Shown: positions 44,441 through 52,930 of the stretch, piece by piece
Position numbering within the stretch: position 1 is the stretch's first letter
Layout of the letters: each line of letters opens with the position of its first letter
From: Kiritimatiellia bacterium
GTDB taxonomy: Bacteria; Verrucomicrobiota; Kiritimatiellia; JAAZAB01
Length of the DNA: 54,235 nucleotides
Direction: 5' to 3'
NCBI GenBank assembly: GCA_028718125.1
Contig: JAQUMN010000025.1
Coordinates: 1-54,235, forward strand
Position numbers and translations under genes: made by a program
The notes under the pieces: generated by a model
The model's input: the letters and a program-made list of their open reading frames with translations, nothing else
Databases searched by the model: none
What the model was told of the DNA's origin: nothing

Positions 44441-45883
44441 TTACTTTTCCGCCGCCCCCAAGGGCCCGGAGGCCCCCATACCTGCCGGGGCCGGCCAGTT
44501 GGTGATGTTACCGCCCTTGTCATACGGCTTGCCGGTCACATCCGGCCAGATGCAGGAGTGGCTGACAGTCGATTCATCCGTAAACCAGTAGTTTAATTCC
44601 AGCCCTACACTGGTGTTGAAGTTGAAGCGGATAATGCAATTCGTCACGAAGAAAGACTTGGCGCCGTATCCGGTCGGATCAAGTCCGGCACACCTGGCAT
44701 TAGTCCAATACTTGACGTTCTCAAAACAACCCGACGCCGTATTGCTGACCACGGTGCAATTCACCAGCAGGGGCACGCTCCCGGGCCCCGCCCCAATCAG
44801 CGTGCCCTGCTCCGCCCGGTTTTCCTTCATCAGGCAATTAAAGAACCTGTGATAGCAGGGAGGCGGAATATTGGTTCCGATGCCGACAACGCCGGCAACC
44901 GATGCCAGCGGCGCAAAATTGCCGCGAAACACGCAGTTGCTTGCCATAATGTCAAAATACACCGCACCCGATCGAAGCGCGGAAGTGTTATCTATGATGT
45001 CGCAGTTATAGAAATCGCATTGATACGCTCCCGCGCCGCCGTCCTCGACGGAGTAGTTGTTCCGTATGACCGAGTTATACGTCGAACCCGCGGTTCGCCC
45101 GCCGCCGCTGACAGCCTTGCAGTCGACGATCACGCAGTTTTTCAACGTACCGCCCGCTGCGCCGCCGCCACATTGATTCACATCGCTGGGAGCCTTGTCC
45201 GGGGTCTTGCCGAATGTGTATCCATTCTTGAGCGTGAACCCGACCAACTCGCTTCTTTTATCGGTGGCCAGGTATCCGCGGATGGCTGCCGGCCCGAGAC
45301 CTTCGGCTTTGAAAGCGGCGTCGGCGGCGGCTTTGGCAGCGGCGGCCTTGGCAACTGCTGCAACGGATTTGGCGGCCTCGGCGTTTTTGGCCACGGCCTC
45401 GGCTTTGGCGGCGACGTCGCCTTTTGCGGCGGCGATTCTGGCGGCATAGGCAACTTTGGCGGCCTCATCGGCTTTGGCAGCGGCGGCCTTGGCGTCAGCG
45501 TCGGCGTTTTTGGCGGCGTCGGCTAAAGCGGTGCAGGCGCTGGGATTGGGAACTCCGGCAATAACGGTATCCGCCGGGTTCGCGCTCATGGCCTTGATCG
45601 TTATGACTTTCGAGACAAACACGCGATTATTCAATTCTCCCGGGCTCCTGGCCTTTCCGCCTTTGTCGTAAACCCCTTTGGCGACGAGCACCGTGTCGTT
45701 ATCCGCCGCCAGGTCCACCGCTGCCTGGATGGTCTGCTTGGCCGCGGCCAGGGTTCTTCCATCGCCGAGATCGTTTGGACGATTGCAATCAACATAAAAG
45801 GTTGCCGACCACGCCGAGATGCAACCCAGCCCAATATATCCAGCCGCAACTGCCAGTCGCCGTAGTATAGGCTGTAAACTCAT
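44441..45883 (-). CDS. Secreted right-handed beta-helix protein with Ala/Lys-rich insertion
   Basis: 480 residues. Signal peptide (MSLQPILRRLAVAAGYIGLGCISAWSA region), then the FYVDCNRPNDLGDGRTLAAAKQTIQAAVDLAADNDTVLV cap and beta-helix coils with repeated N-C pairs (KNCVIVDC, YNCDIIDN, SNCVFRGN, FNCLMKEN, VNCTVVSN, TNCIIRFN) that would stack Cys and Asn in ladders. Between residues about 120 and 195 lies an Ala/Lys/Glu-rich stretch of low complexity, absent from the paralogue at 46849. GAGGAGG precedes ATG 45883. Ligand unknown; such proteins bind or cut polysaccharides or sit on the cell surface. Confidence 0.8.
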   Translation of the reverse strand: MSLQPILRRLAVAAGYIGLGCISAWSATFYVDCNRPNDLGDGRTLAAAKQTIQAAVDLAADNDTVLVAKGVYDKGGKARSPGELNNRVFVSKVITIKAMSANPADTVIAGVPNPSACTALADAAKNADADAKAAAAKADEAAKVAYAARIAAAKGDVAAKAEAVAKNAEAAKSVAAVAKAAAAKAAADAAFKAEGLGPAAIRGYLATDKRSELVGFTLKNGYTFGKTPDKAPSDVNQCGGGAAGGTLKNCVIVDCKAVSGGGRTAGSTYNSVIRNNYSVEDGGAGAYQCDFYNCDIIDNTSALRSGAVYFDIMASNCVFRGNFAPLASVAGVVGIGTNIPPPCYHRFFNCLMKENRAEQGTLIGAGPGSVPLLVNCTVVSNTASGCFENVKYWTNARCAGLDPTGYGAKSFFVTNCIIRFNFNTSVGLELNYWFTDESTVSHSCIWPDVTGKPYDKGGNITNWPAPAGMGASGPLGAAEK

Positions 45884-45923
45884 GTTGCCCTCCTCATCCT
45901 TTACGCCCATGTGTGACCTTTGT

Positions 45924-46655
45924 TCATTTATTTAACGGAAAACCAATGGGGATAACGTAGAGCGGTTCATGAGCAAGCGGAAGGACTAACGCTTCCGTAA
46001 CCTTGGATTCGTCAAAACAACCGACCATACTCGTGCCCAGGCCTAAGGCCGTCGCCTGAACATCGACGTTCTGGCCGACATGCCCGGCCTCGAAATACGT
46101 AAAAGTTGCGCATAATTCCCGATAGCGATTGCCGGCCCTGGGAAAACACCCCGTTATTACCATAATAAGGGGCGCCGTGCCCATCGCGGGACGGCCCTCG
46201 GGCGCCGATGGGCCGCGGCAGGCGGCTGCCAGAGCCTTGCGCTGGTCTCCCGCCTTGACAAGCGCGAGGGCCTGCTGCTCGGCCTCAGGGTGTTCTTTGC
46301 CTATCAGGTAGTGGTAAACGCCGCCGGGGAGATCGCCGCAGGTTTTTTCGCCAATCACCAGATAAACCTCCAGGGGATATGTGGCGCCCGCTGAAGGCGC
46401 GGTACGGCGTATTCCCGCCATGTTTTTGCCCTGGCCCTGGCCCTGTGCTGACCATGCCACCTGGGATAACTGCTCAAGGGTTAAAGGCTTGTTGGCATAT
46501 GCACGCACGGAAAGCCCGGACTTGATAGCGGTCTGGAGTGCAACCTTGCCTTGATAAGTAGGTGCGGGCAATTTTATTATATTGGTCTCTTCAGCAAATC
46601 CGTTGGCATTGGCCATCAGGACCGCGATCAATATTCCGATGATTCCGCAACGCAT
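45924..46655 (-). CDS. Exported SagB-type nitroreductase, canonical copy
   Basis: 243 residues with signal peptide MRCGIIGILIAVLMANANGFA. It keeps the SagB flavin-binding pattern: SVRAYANKPLTLEQLSQVAWSAQG, RTAPSAGATYPLEVYLVIG, GVYHYLIGKEHPE, FTYFEAGHVGQNVDVQATALGLG. Cytoplasmic SagB enzymes oxidise azoline rings in peptides or act as general FMN oxidoreductases; export is uncommon. GGAGGT lies before the ATG at 46655. It sits between two beta-helix genes. Confidence 0.82.
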   Translation of the reverse strand: MRCGIIGILIAVLMANANGFAEETNIIKLPAPTYQGKVALQTAIKSGLSVRAYANKPLTLEQLSQVAWSAQGQGQGKNMAGIRRTAPSAGATYPLEVYLVIGEKTCGDLPGGVYHYLIGKEHPEAEQQALALVKAGDQRKALAAACRGPSAPEGRPAMGTAPLIMVITGCFPRAGNRYRELCATFTYFEAGHVGQNVDVQATALGLGTSMVGCFDESKVTEALVLPLAHEPLYVIPIGFPLNK

Positions 46656-46689
46656 GGTTGCACCTCCTCCGATGATGATTGTCTGCTTC

Positions 46690-46815
46690 CTTGGCACGAC
46701 TGAAACAATAAGTAAATATCCAATGTCCAACAAGGAACGCCCAAGGAGCAATGAAAAATAAAAATTTCTTCTTTGAAAATTGGATATTCCTTGTTGGTTA
46801 TTGGATGTTCGATCG
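46690..46815. repeat. 7-base-period arrays before the canonical nitroreductase
   Basis: aatatcc, aatgtcc, aacaagg, aacgccc and, in reverse, ttggata, ttccttg, ttggtta, ttggatg. The halves are complementary and could pair. The words match those after murG and after the EF-G-like gene. Confidence 0.65.
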
Positions 46816-46848
46816 GTCAATTCCCAACGCAGGACCTTGTTCCAGTCC

Positions 46849-48084
46849 TCACTTCCATTCCACTCCCAGGTGCCCGGAGGCGCCCATACCGTCCTTGGCT
46901 GGCCAGGTCGCGATGTTTCCGCCCTTGTCATACGGTTTGCCGGTCACATCCGGGCTGATGCAGGAGTTGCTAATATCCGATTCGTCATTAAACATGCCGT
47001 TGCATTCCACACCGGGGGCATTGGTGTTGCAGTTGAAGCGGACAATGCAATTACTCATTACAATTGACGGCGTCTGCCCGGTGCGTCTTGAAACAAATAA
47101 TGGGGTGTCTTTCTGACCTGTGATCCAATTGCTGACCACGGTACAATTGACCAGCAGGGGGACATTCTTCTCCTTTACTCCTTGATTCAATCCCAATATC
47201 ATCCCGCTTCCGCTGTTTTCCGTAATCAGGCAATTGTATAACCGGTGGTAGACCGGGCGCTCGGAGGGATACCCGGCGATCCCCCCTGAATTGCCGCGAA
47301 ACACGCAGTTGACCGCAGTAGTGTCAAACATGCACACGAGGCCCGTGTTTCCGGTAAACTCGCAATTATAGAAATCGCAGCTCGGGTAGCTCGCGCCTCC
47401 GCCGGCGAAGCCAACGCAATTCCGAATGACCGAGTTATACACCTTGCAATAGCTCACCGCCCCCCCGCGGTTGGCCTTGCAGGCGACGATCACGCAATTG
47501 CTCAACACGCCGTCCAGAGCGCCTCCGCCGATATTGGCGTTATCCGCTCCTCCGCCCCTCGGTTTTTTTCTTAAGCGTTCCTCTACCGGATCAAACCACG
47601 TATGTCCATCCTTGAGCGTGAACCCGATCAGAGCGCCTTTAGGTTCGACCAGGCGGGTGCAGCGATAGCATCGTATTGCCGACTGACCGAGCCCCTTGGC
47701 TCTGGCGGCGAAGTCGGCATTGGGGAAGGTGGGGTCGGAATTGGGGTCGGCAGCGCCGGAAATCACGGTGTCCGCCGGATTGTCACTGATGGCTTTGATC
47801 GTTATTGGTTTTGTGACGCAAACCCGGTTTGTAGGCCATCCCGGACCCTCGGCCTTCCCGCCTTTATCATATACGCCCTTGGCGACGAGCACCGTGTCGT
47901 TGGCCGCCGCAAGGTCCACCGCCGCCTGGATGGTCTGCTTGGCCGTGGCCAGGGTCAACCCATCGCCGAGATCATCAGGACGATTGCAGTCCACGTAATA
48001 GGTCGCCGACCACGCGGGAACAAAACACAGCAAAACACATCCCGCCGTAAGTCCCAGTCGCCGAAATAGAGTATGCGAACTCAT
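46849..48084 (-). CDS. Secreted right-handed beta-helix protein, short paralogue
   Basis: 411 residues with a signal peptide (LGLTAGCVLLCFVPAWSA). It shares with the 44441 protein the TYYVDCNRPDDLGDGLTLATAKQTIQAAVDLAAANDTVLVAKGVYDKGGKA cap in near-identity and the same coil pattern (SNCVIVAC, YNCEFTGN, VNCVFRGN, YNCLITEN, VNCTVVSN, SNCIVRFN), as well as the C-terminal ISPDVTGKPYDKGGNI. GGAGGAAA precedes the ATG. First gene of the leftward group that ends with the polyferredoxin. Confidence 0.82.
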   Translation of the reverse strand: MSSHTLFRRLGLTAGCVLLCFVPAWSATYYVDCNRPDDLGDGLTLATAKQTIQAAVDLAAANDTVLVAKGVYDKGGKAEGPGWPTNRVCVTKPITIKAISDNPADTVISGAADPNSDPTFPNADFAARAKGLGQSAIRCYRCTRLVEPKGALIGFTLKDGHTWFDPVEERLRKKPRGGGADNANIGGGALDGVLSNCVIVACKANRGGAVSYCKVYNSVIRNCVGFAGGGASYPSCDFYNCEFTGNTGLVCMFDTTAVNCVFRGNSGGIAGYPSERPVYHRLYNCLITENSGSGMILGLNQGVKEKNVPLLVNCTVVSNWITGQKDTPLFVSRRTGQTPSIVMSNCIVRFNCNTNAPGVECNGMFNDESDISNSCISPDVTGKPYDKGGNIATWPAKDGMGASGHLGVEWK

Positions 48085-48331
48085 GTTTTCCTCCTACGCC
48101 CAGTGGCTTGGTTCAATGTTAGATGGACCACTCAACCCCAATTTACCGAACGGCGTTAATCCTAAGCGCTGACCGCCTTCCCTCAAAAGTTTTTTACCGC
48201 CAACGTTCGTGAACCATCCGGCGGCTCTTTGCCGGTCATGCTCGCGTCTGCTCCAGTTTCCAATCCCGCTCTACAAATGTTTAACTGTTCATTTAACCAC
48301 ACCGAATAGCATTTTATCCATCTATACGGCG
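48085..48331 (-). other. Long leader of the beta-helix operon
   Basis: About 245 bases between the -10 box of the predicted minus-strand promoter and the beta-helix ATG hold no gene. They contain pairable blocks such as CCGCC (48199 region) with GGCGG and an inner TTC/GAA. A structured regulatory leader is possible; no known riboswitch was recognised. Confidence 0.3.
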
Positions 48332-48359
48332 AGTATACGCCGTGGGCGGACGTTGGCAA
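48332..48359 (-). promoter_or_regulatory. Promoter of the beta-helix/nitroreductase operon
   Basis: On the minus strand TTGCCA (48359-48354), a 16-base spacer and TATACT (48337-48332). A TTGACA lies a further seven bases upstream of the -35 box (48370-48365). Bases 48371-48602 toward the EF-G-like gene show no other feature. Confidence 0.5.
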
Positions 48360-48635
48360 GCGTTTGTCAAGCGCATGAGGGATAAAACACGGCTGTGTTA
48401 TTCCTGGGTAAGTGGCGATATGCATGGTGCAGGTCAGGGAAAGAAGCGGCGCGGATTTGGCAAAACAGATTACGTGTGATCTTGGCCCATCTCTCCCGAC
48501 TCTCTGATCGGGGGTTTGAGGCCCGCGGCGCTTTTTTGGGCGCAACAAAACCTTGCATTGGACAGGCGCATCCGGTAACAATATGCCTTCATTTGATTTC
48601 CGGTGCAGCGGGACAAACGGGATCATTCAACGGAC

Positions 48636-48642
48636 AGGAGGT
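48636..48642 (+). promoter_or_regulatory. Ribosome binding site deciding a TTG start
   Basis: AGGAGGT five bases before the TTG at 48648 marks that codon, rather than the in-frame GTG at 48603, as the start of the EF-G-like gene. Confidence 0.65.
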
Positions 48643-48647
48643 CTATC

Positions 48648-50675
48648 TTGAAAGACATTGCCGTGGCGGATGTGCGCAATTTTATTCTGCTGGGTCACAC
48701 CGGCAGTGGAAAAACCATGCTGTGCGACGCTTTCCTGTGCAAGCTCGGTTTGGCCGATAAAATGGGGCAAGTAAGCGCCGGCACCAGCCTGAGTGATTTT
48801 ACCGAGGAAGAAATCAGCCGCAAAATCAGCCTGTATACCCAGTCTTTTACGGGCGTCTTCAAGACCAAGCAGGGACAGAAAGTCCAGATGACCTTCGTGG
48901 ATCCCCCGGGATTCGACGATTTTTACGGGCAAGTGCTCTGCGCCAGCCGCGTGGCCGATGCGGCGCTGATCACCATTGACGCCACAGCCGGAATCCAGGT
49001 GGGCACCAACCGCGTCTGGCGCCGGTGCACGGCGCTGGGCCTGCCCCGGGGCATTGTGATTACGGGCCTTGACAAGGAAAACGCCGATTTTTCCAAAATC
49101 CTGGCCGACGTTCAGAAAGTCTGGGGTCCGAAATGTGTGCCAGTCGTTTTTCCCGTGGCAGTCAGCATGGTCGAAGTCCTAAGTGCAACGGCACCAACGG
49201 GCGCTGCGGCCGAGACTTGGCAGGCATATAAAAGTGCGCTCATCGAGCGCGCGGCCGAGACTGACGATGCGCTCCTGGAAAAATATCTTGGCGGCACGGA
49301 ATTGACGGCCGATGAAATTGCCAAGGGCCTGCGCGCCGCAGTATGTGCCGGCAGCCTGATTCCCGTCTTCGCGGTCATGACGCCCAAGGATATCGGCGTC
49401 AACGAATTGCTCGGCGGAATTGTCCGTCTGTTTCCCAACCCCCTGGAGCGTAGCGTCAAGGATGCAGCGGGTATTGCGGTCAATCCCGCCGCCGAGGCGC
49501 CGTTCGCAGGCGTAGTTTGGCGACATGTGACCGATCCCTATGCCGGCAAGCTGTCCTATGTGCGTATTTATGGGGGCATGCTCAAACCGGACATGGAAAT
49601 TTTCAATGTTACCAAGGGCCAGAAGGAGAAAATCGGCATCCTACTCCAGCCCCAGGGCAAGAAACCGGCTACGATCACGGAGGCGCGCTCCGGCGATATT
49701 GTGGCGTTGCCTAAATTAAAGAACACGGGGCTCAACGATGTTCTGTGCGCTGTGGGGCACAAAGTTACATTTGAACCGGTCGCCTTCCCGAATCCGGTGG
49801 TGTCGGTGTCGGTCCTGGCCAGGAACCAGGCCGATGACGACAAGATCGGGGTCGCGCTCTCCCGCGCCGTGGAAGACGATCCGACGCTGATAGTGGAACG
49901 GAACGCCGATACGCGCGAAACAGTGCTTTCCGGAATGGGCGATATGCACCTGGAACTCGTCCACGAGCTGATGAAAAAGCGCAGCAACCTGGACGCGGAA
50001 TTCAAGGTGCCGAAGGTATCCTACAAGGAAACAGTCACCGGCCTTGGCGAAGGCCATTACAAGCACAAGAAGCAGTCCGGCGGCCGCGGACAATATGCGG
50101 AAGTGTATTGCAAGGTCCAGCCAAAACGGCCGGACGAAGAGGAGTGGTTCGTGGACGGTGTCGTCGGTGGCGTTATCCCGAGAAATTTCATACCGGCCTG
50201 CGAAAAGGGGTTTCTGGAGGCGATACCGCACGGTGTGCTGGCCGGCTACCCGGTGGTCAACGTCAAAGTCACCGTCTATGACGGGTCCTACCACGACGTG
50301 GATTCCTCAGAAATAGCGTTCAAGATCGCAGCCTCGCGCGCGCTAAGGGAGGCCTTGACCAAGGCCAAGCCCGTCCTGCTGGAGCCGATCATGACTGTAC
50401 GCGTCATGGTGCCGGAGCAGTCCATGGGCGACATCAACGGGGATCTCAACCATCGGCGCGGCCGCATCCTGGGCGTGGATATGGAAGATGGCGTGCAAGT
50501 TATCACCGCGGAAGTGCCCCAGGCCGAAATGTTCCGGTATTCCTCCGAATTGCGCAGTATCACGGGCGGGCGCGGATCATTCGAAATCAAGTTCGCCCGG
50601 TACGACATCGTGCCCAGCATGATAACTCAGAAGGTGGTTGCCGGCGCCGAGAAGAAGAAGGAAGAGGAGGAGTAG
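48648..50675 (+). CDS. Elongation factor G-like GTPase with altered G domain
   Basis: 675 residues, collinear with EF-G: G domain, domain II (GVVWRHVTDPYAGKLSYVRIYGG), domain III (LSGMGDMHLELVHELMKK), domain IV (SGGRGQYAEVYCKVQP) and V (MTVRVMVPEQSMGDINGDLNHRRGRI). The P-loop GHTGSGKT is good, but G3 reads DPPGFDDF for DTPGHVDF, losing the catalytic His, and G4 reads TGLD for NKxD, losing the guanine-specific Asn-Lys. It resembles the FusA2 paralogues and is unlikely to be the housekeeping EF-G. The last residues are a Lys/Glu tail. TTG start set by AGGAGGT. Confidence 0.85.
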   Translation: MKDIAVADVRNFILLGHTGSGKTMLCDAFLCKLGLADKMGQVSAGTSLSDFTEEEISRKISLYTQSFTGVFKTKQGQKVQMTFVDPPGFDDFYGQVLCASRVADAALITIDATAGIQVGTNRVWRRCTALGLPRGIVITGLDKENADFSKILADVQKVWGPKCVPVVFPVAVSMVEVLSATAPTGAAAETWQAYKSALIERAAETDDALLEKYLGGTELTADEIAKGLRAAVCAGSLIPVFAVMTPKDIGVNELLGGIVRLFPNPLERSVKDAAGIAVNPAAEAPFAGVVWRHVTDPYAGKLSYVRIYGGMLKPDMEIFNVTKGQKEKIGILLQPQGKKPATITEARSGDIVALPKLKNTGLNDVLCAVGHKVTFEPVAFPNPVVSVSVLARNQADDDKIGVALSRAVEDDPTLIVERNADTRETVLSGMGDMHLELVHELMKKRSNLDAEFKVPKVSYKETVTGLGEGHYKHKKQSGGRGQYAEVYCKVQPKRPDEEEWFVDGVVGGVIPRNFIPACEKGFLEAIPHGVLAGYPVVNVKVTVYDGSYHDVDSSEIAFKIAASRALREALTKAKPVLLEPIMTVRVMVPEQSMGDINGDLNHRRGRILGVDMEDGVQVITAEVPQAEMFRYSSELRSITGGRGSFEIKFARYDIVPSMITQKVVAGAEKKKEEEE

Positions 50676-50679
50676 CCGA

Positions 50680-50905
50680 CAATGAAGAACAGAGACGCAA
50701 ACGTCGAACATCCAACATCGAACGCCCAACGTCGAATGGGGGCATAGAGCGGCCGTAGCGGAGGCGACTGGTCTGTCCGCCACAGCTTTAGCGAAGGTGG
50801 GAACGTGAGGGTGAAGCGTTTTGCTGACTCTGGCCTCTTACCTCTACTTGGGAGCCGGATGGCTGAAATCTGAAATTGGAAATCGCAAATCGAAAATTCG
50901 CTAAC
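50680..50905 (+). repeat. 7-base-period arrays before the radical SAM gene
   Basis: cgaacat, ccaacat, cgaacgc, ccaacgt, cgaatgg after the EF-G-like gene and ctgaaat, ctgaaat, tggaaat, cgcaaat, cgaaaat just before the next start, with GC-richer DNA between. Confidence 0.7.
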
Positions 50906-50912
50906 AGGGGCT

Positions 50913-51812
50913 TTGGCGCATTGTGAGCTGTGCCCGCGTCGATGCGGAGTTAATCGGGCGAAGGGACAGACGGGTTATTGCCGCGCCGGGCACGAGGCGC
51001 AGATTTTTCGATATGGCTTGCATCCCGGCGAGGAGCCGCCCATTTCCGGTACGCGCGGGTCAGGCGCCATTTTTTTTAGCCAGTGCACGTTACGCTGTGT
51101 ATATTGCCAGAATTATCCCTGGAGCCAGGAGGGGAGCGGCGAAACCTATACGGTTGAGGAACTGACCGGCATTTTGAGCCGGCTTTACGCGGCAGGCTGC
51201 CATAACTGGAACCTGGTAAGTCCAACGCCCTGGTTGCCCATGATTGTCGAGGCGCTGGCGCGCGCCCGGGGGGCTGGCCAAACACTTCCGGTCGTGTATA
51301 ATACCAGTGGATTTGAACGGGTCGAGACAGTGCGGGCACTGGCCGGCATGGTTGATATTTATCTGACTGACCTGCGTTATGCCGGTGCGGAAGCCGCGGC
51401 GAGCGGATCGGATGCCGCCGATTATGTGCCGTGCGCCCGGGAGGCATTGCAGGAAATGTGGCGTCAAGCGGGGCCGCTGGTGGTGGATGCCGGGGGCGTT
51501 GCCGTGCGCGGTGTGATCTGCCGGCTGTTGATTCTGCCCGGCCTGGCGCGCGAGGCCTGCGCCTCGCTGGAATGGCTGGCCGAACAGATTGGTCCGAAGA
51601 TAGCAGTGAGCGTCATGGCGCAATATACGCCGGCGTATCGGGGAAAAGGACGCTCTCCGTGGAACCGGGCCATTACCCGCGCGGAATATGATGCCGTATG
51701 CCTGACGGTCGAGCGATTAGGATTGAATGAAGGATGGATCCAGGATTTTGGCGCGGCGCGCGACAGCGAACTGGCCGGGTTCAATATGCCGCCGCAGGGA
51801 AAGACGAAATGA
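50913..51812 (+). CDS. PflX-type radical SAM protein
   Basis: 299 residues. An N-terminal CELCPRRCGVNR and GYCRAG Cys cluster is followed by the radical SAM motif CTLRCVYCQN (Cx3Cx2C) and PISGTRGSGAIFF, VSPTPWLPMIVEAL, VYNTSGFE, YLTDLRYA. This is the COG1313 group related to pyruvate-formate-lyase activase. The target is unknown. TTG start with AGGGG just upstream. Oxygen-sensitive chemistry fits an anaerobe. Confidence 0.85.
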   Translation: MAHCELCPRRCGVNRAKGQTGYCRAGHEAQIFRYGLHPGEEPPISGTRGSGAIFFSQCTLRCVYCQNYPWSQEGSGETYTVEELTGILSRLYAAGCHNWNLVSPTPWLPMIVEALARARGAGQTLPVVYNTSGFERVETVRALAGMVDIYLTDLRYAGAEAAASGSDAADYVPCAREALQEMWRQAGPLVVDAGGVAVRGVICRLLILPGLAREACASLEWLAEQIGPKIAVSVMAQYTPAYRGKGRSPWNRAITRAEYDAVCLTVERLGLNEGWIQDFGAARDSELAGFNMPPQGKTK

Positions 51813-51839
51813 CGGAAAACGTAAAAACAACTATTGGCC

Positions 51840-51960
51840 ACTGATTACACGGATGGCACGGATATTAGAATTGCCGGTTGCTGATTTCTAATTGAAATCA
51901 TAAATCTGAAATAGAAATCAGTGTAATCCGTGATATCCGTGGTAAAACATCTTCGGATAT
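51840..51960. repeat. 7-base-type inverted repeats before yebC
   Basis: CACTGATTACACGGAT on the left and AATCAGTGTAATCCGTG on the right are near inverted repeats, with tgatttc, taattga, aatcata, aatctga words between. No gene. Confidence 0.55.
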
Positions 51961-52023
51961 GATAGTTGAACAGTTACAACGGAAATAGCGATAGACGGAT
52001 CACTATAAGACGAGGGGGCAATC

Positions 52024-52779
52024 ATGAGCGGGCATAGTAAATGGAAAACCATTCAGCATAAAAAGGGCGCGGCGGATGCCGCGCGCGGGCGAATTTTCAG
52101 CAAGCTGAGCAAGGAAATTTCAATCGCGGCGCGCGCCGGCGGTGGCGATCCCACCATGAATCCGTCCCTGCGTTCGCTGATCACCAAGGCCAAAAGCAGC
52201 AACATGCCGGCTGACAATGTGGAGCGCGCCATCAAGAAGGGCACCGGCGAACTGGCGGGCGGCCAGCTTGAAGAAATCACCTATGAAGGCTATGCCGCCG
52301 CCGGCGTGGCACTGGTAATCAAGGTCCTGACCGACAACAAGAACCGGGCCGCCTCGGAAATCCGGCATATTTTCACGAAATTCGGCAGCAACCTGGCAGG
52401 CCAGGGCGCGGTGTCGCGCACGTTCAAGCGCAAAGGGCAGATTCTGGTGGAAGCCGCCACGGTAGAAGAAGACAAACTCATGACCATTGTGCTCGACGCC
52501 GGCGCCGAGGATATGCAACAGGACGGCGATGTATTCGAGATCATTACCTCGCCTGCCAGTTACCAGGCTGTAGTTGATGCGCTGGAAAATGCCAAAATCA
52601 AATCCGCCAGCTCGGAAATCGTCCTGATTCCGGATGCCTTTGTGCCGGTTTCCGACAAATCCATCGCCGGCAACATCATCAAGTTCATCGAAGCCCTCGA
52701 GGAGAATGAGGACGTCCAGAACGTCTACTCCAACATGGATGTGGACGAGGCGGTTCTGAAGGAGATGGAACCGAAGTAA
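52024..52779 (+). CDS. yebC: YebC/PmpR-family DNA- or ribosome-associated regulator
   Basis: 251 residues with the signature start MSGHSKWKTIQHKKGAADAARGRIF, SLRSLITKAKSSNMPADNVERAIKKG, YEGYAAAGVALVIKVLTDNKNRAASEIRH and GAVSRTFKRKG. The family was first called transcriptional regulators and is now also linked to translation of difficult peptides. It stands before ruvC and ruvA, the usual arrangement. Strong GAGGGGG ribosome binding site. Confidence 0.95.
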   Translation: MSGHSKWKTIQHKKGAADAARGRIFSKLSKEISIAARAGGGDPTMNPSLRSLITKAKSSNMPADNVERAIKKGTGELAGGQLEEITYEGYAAAGVALVIKVLTDNKNRAASEIRHIFTKFGSNLAGQGAVSRTFKRKGQILVEAATVEEDKLMTIVLDAGAEDMQQDGDVFEIITSPASYQAVVDALENAKIKSASSEIVLIPDAFVPVSDKSIAGNIIKFIEALEENEDVQNVYSNMDVDEAVLKEMEPK

Positions 52780-52930
52780 TTTCTGATTTCTGATTTTTGA
52801 TTTCTGATTGCAAAATGGTTGCGGAAGGGATTTATAAGATACAGAGAGCCTGAACGGTTAAGTGCGCGTCGTATCCGAGACGCCTATTCATGGATTCCAA
52901 ATCAGAAATCATAAATCAGAAATCAGAAAT
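52780..52930 (+). repeat. 7-base-period arrays around the ruvC start
   Basis: ttctgat, ttctgat, ttttgat, ttctgat follow yebC; then, within the ruvC reading frame, atcagaa, atcataa, atcagaa, atcagaa in the complementary sense. The two would pair into a hairpin that encloses the ruvC start. Confidence 0.75.
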
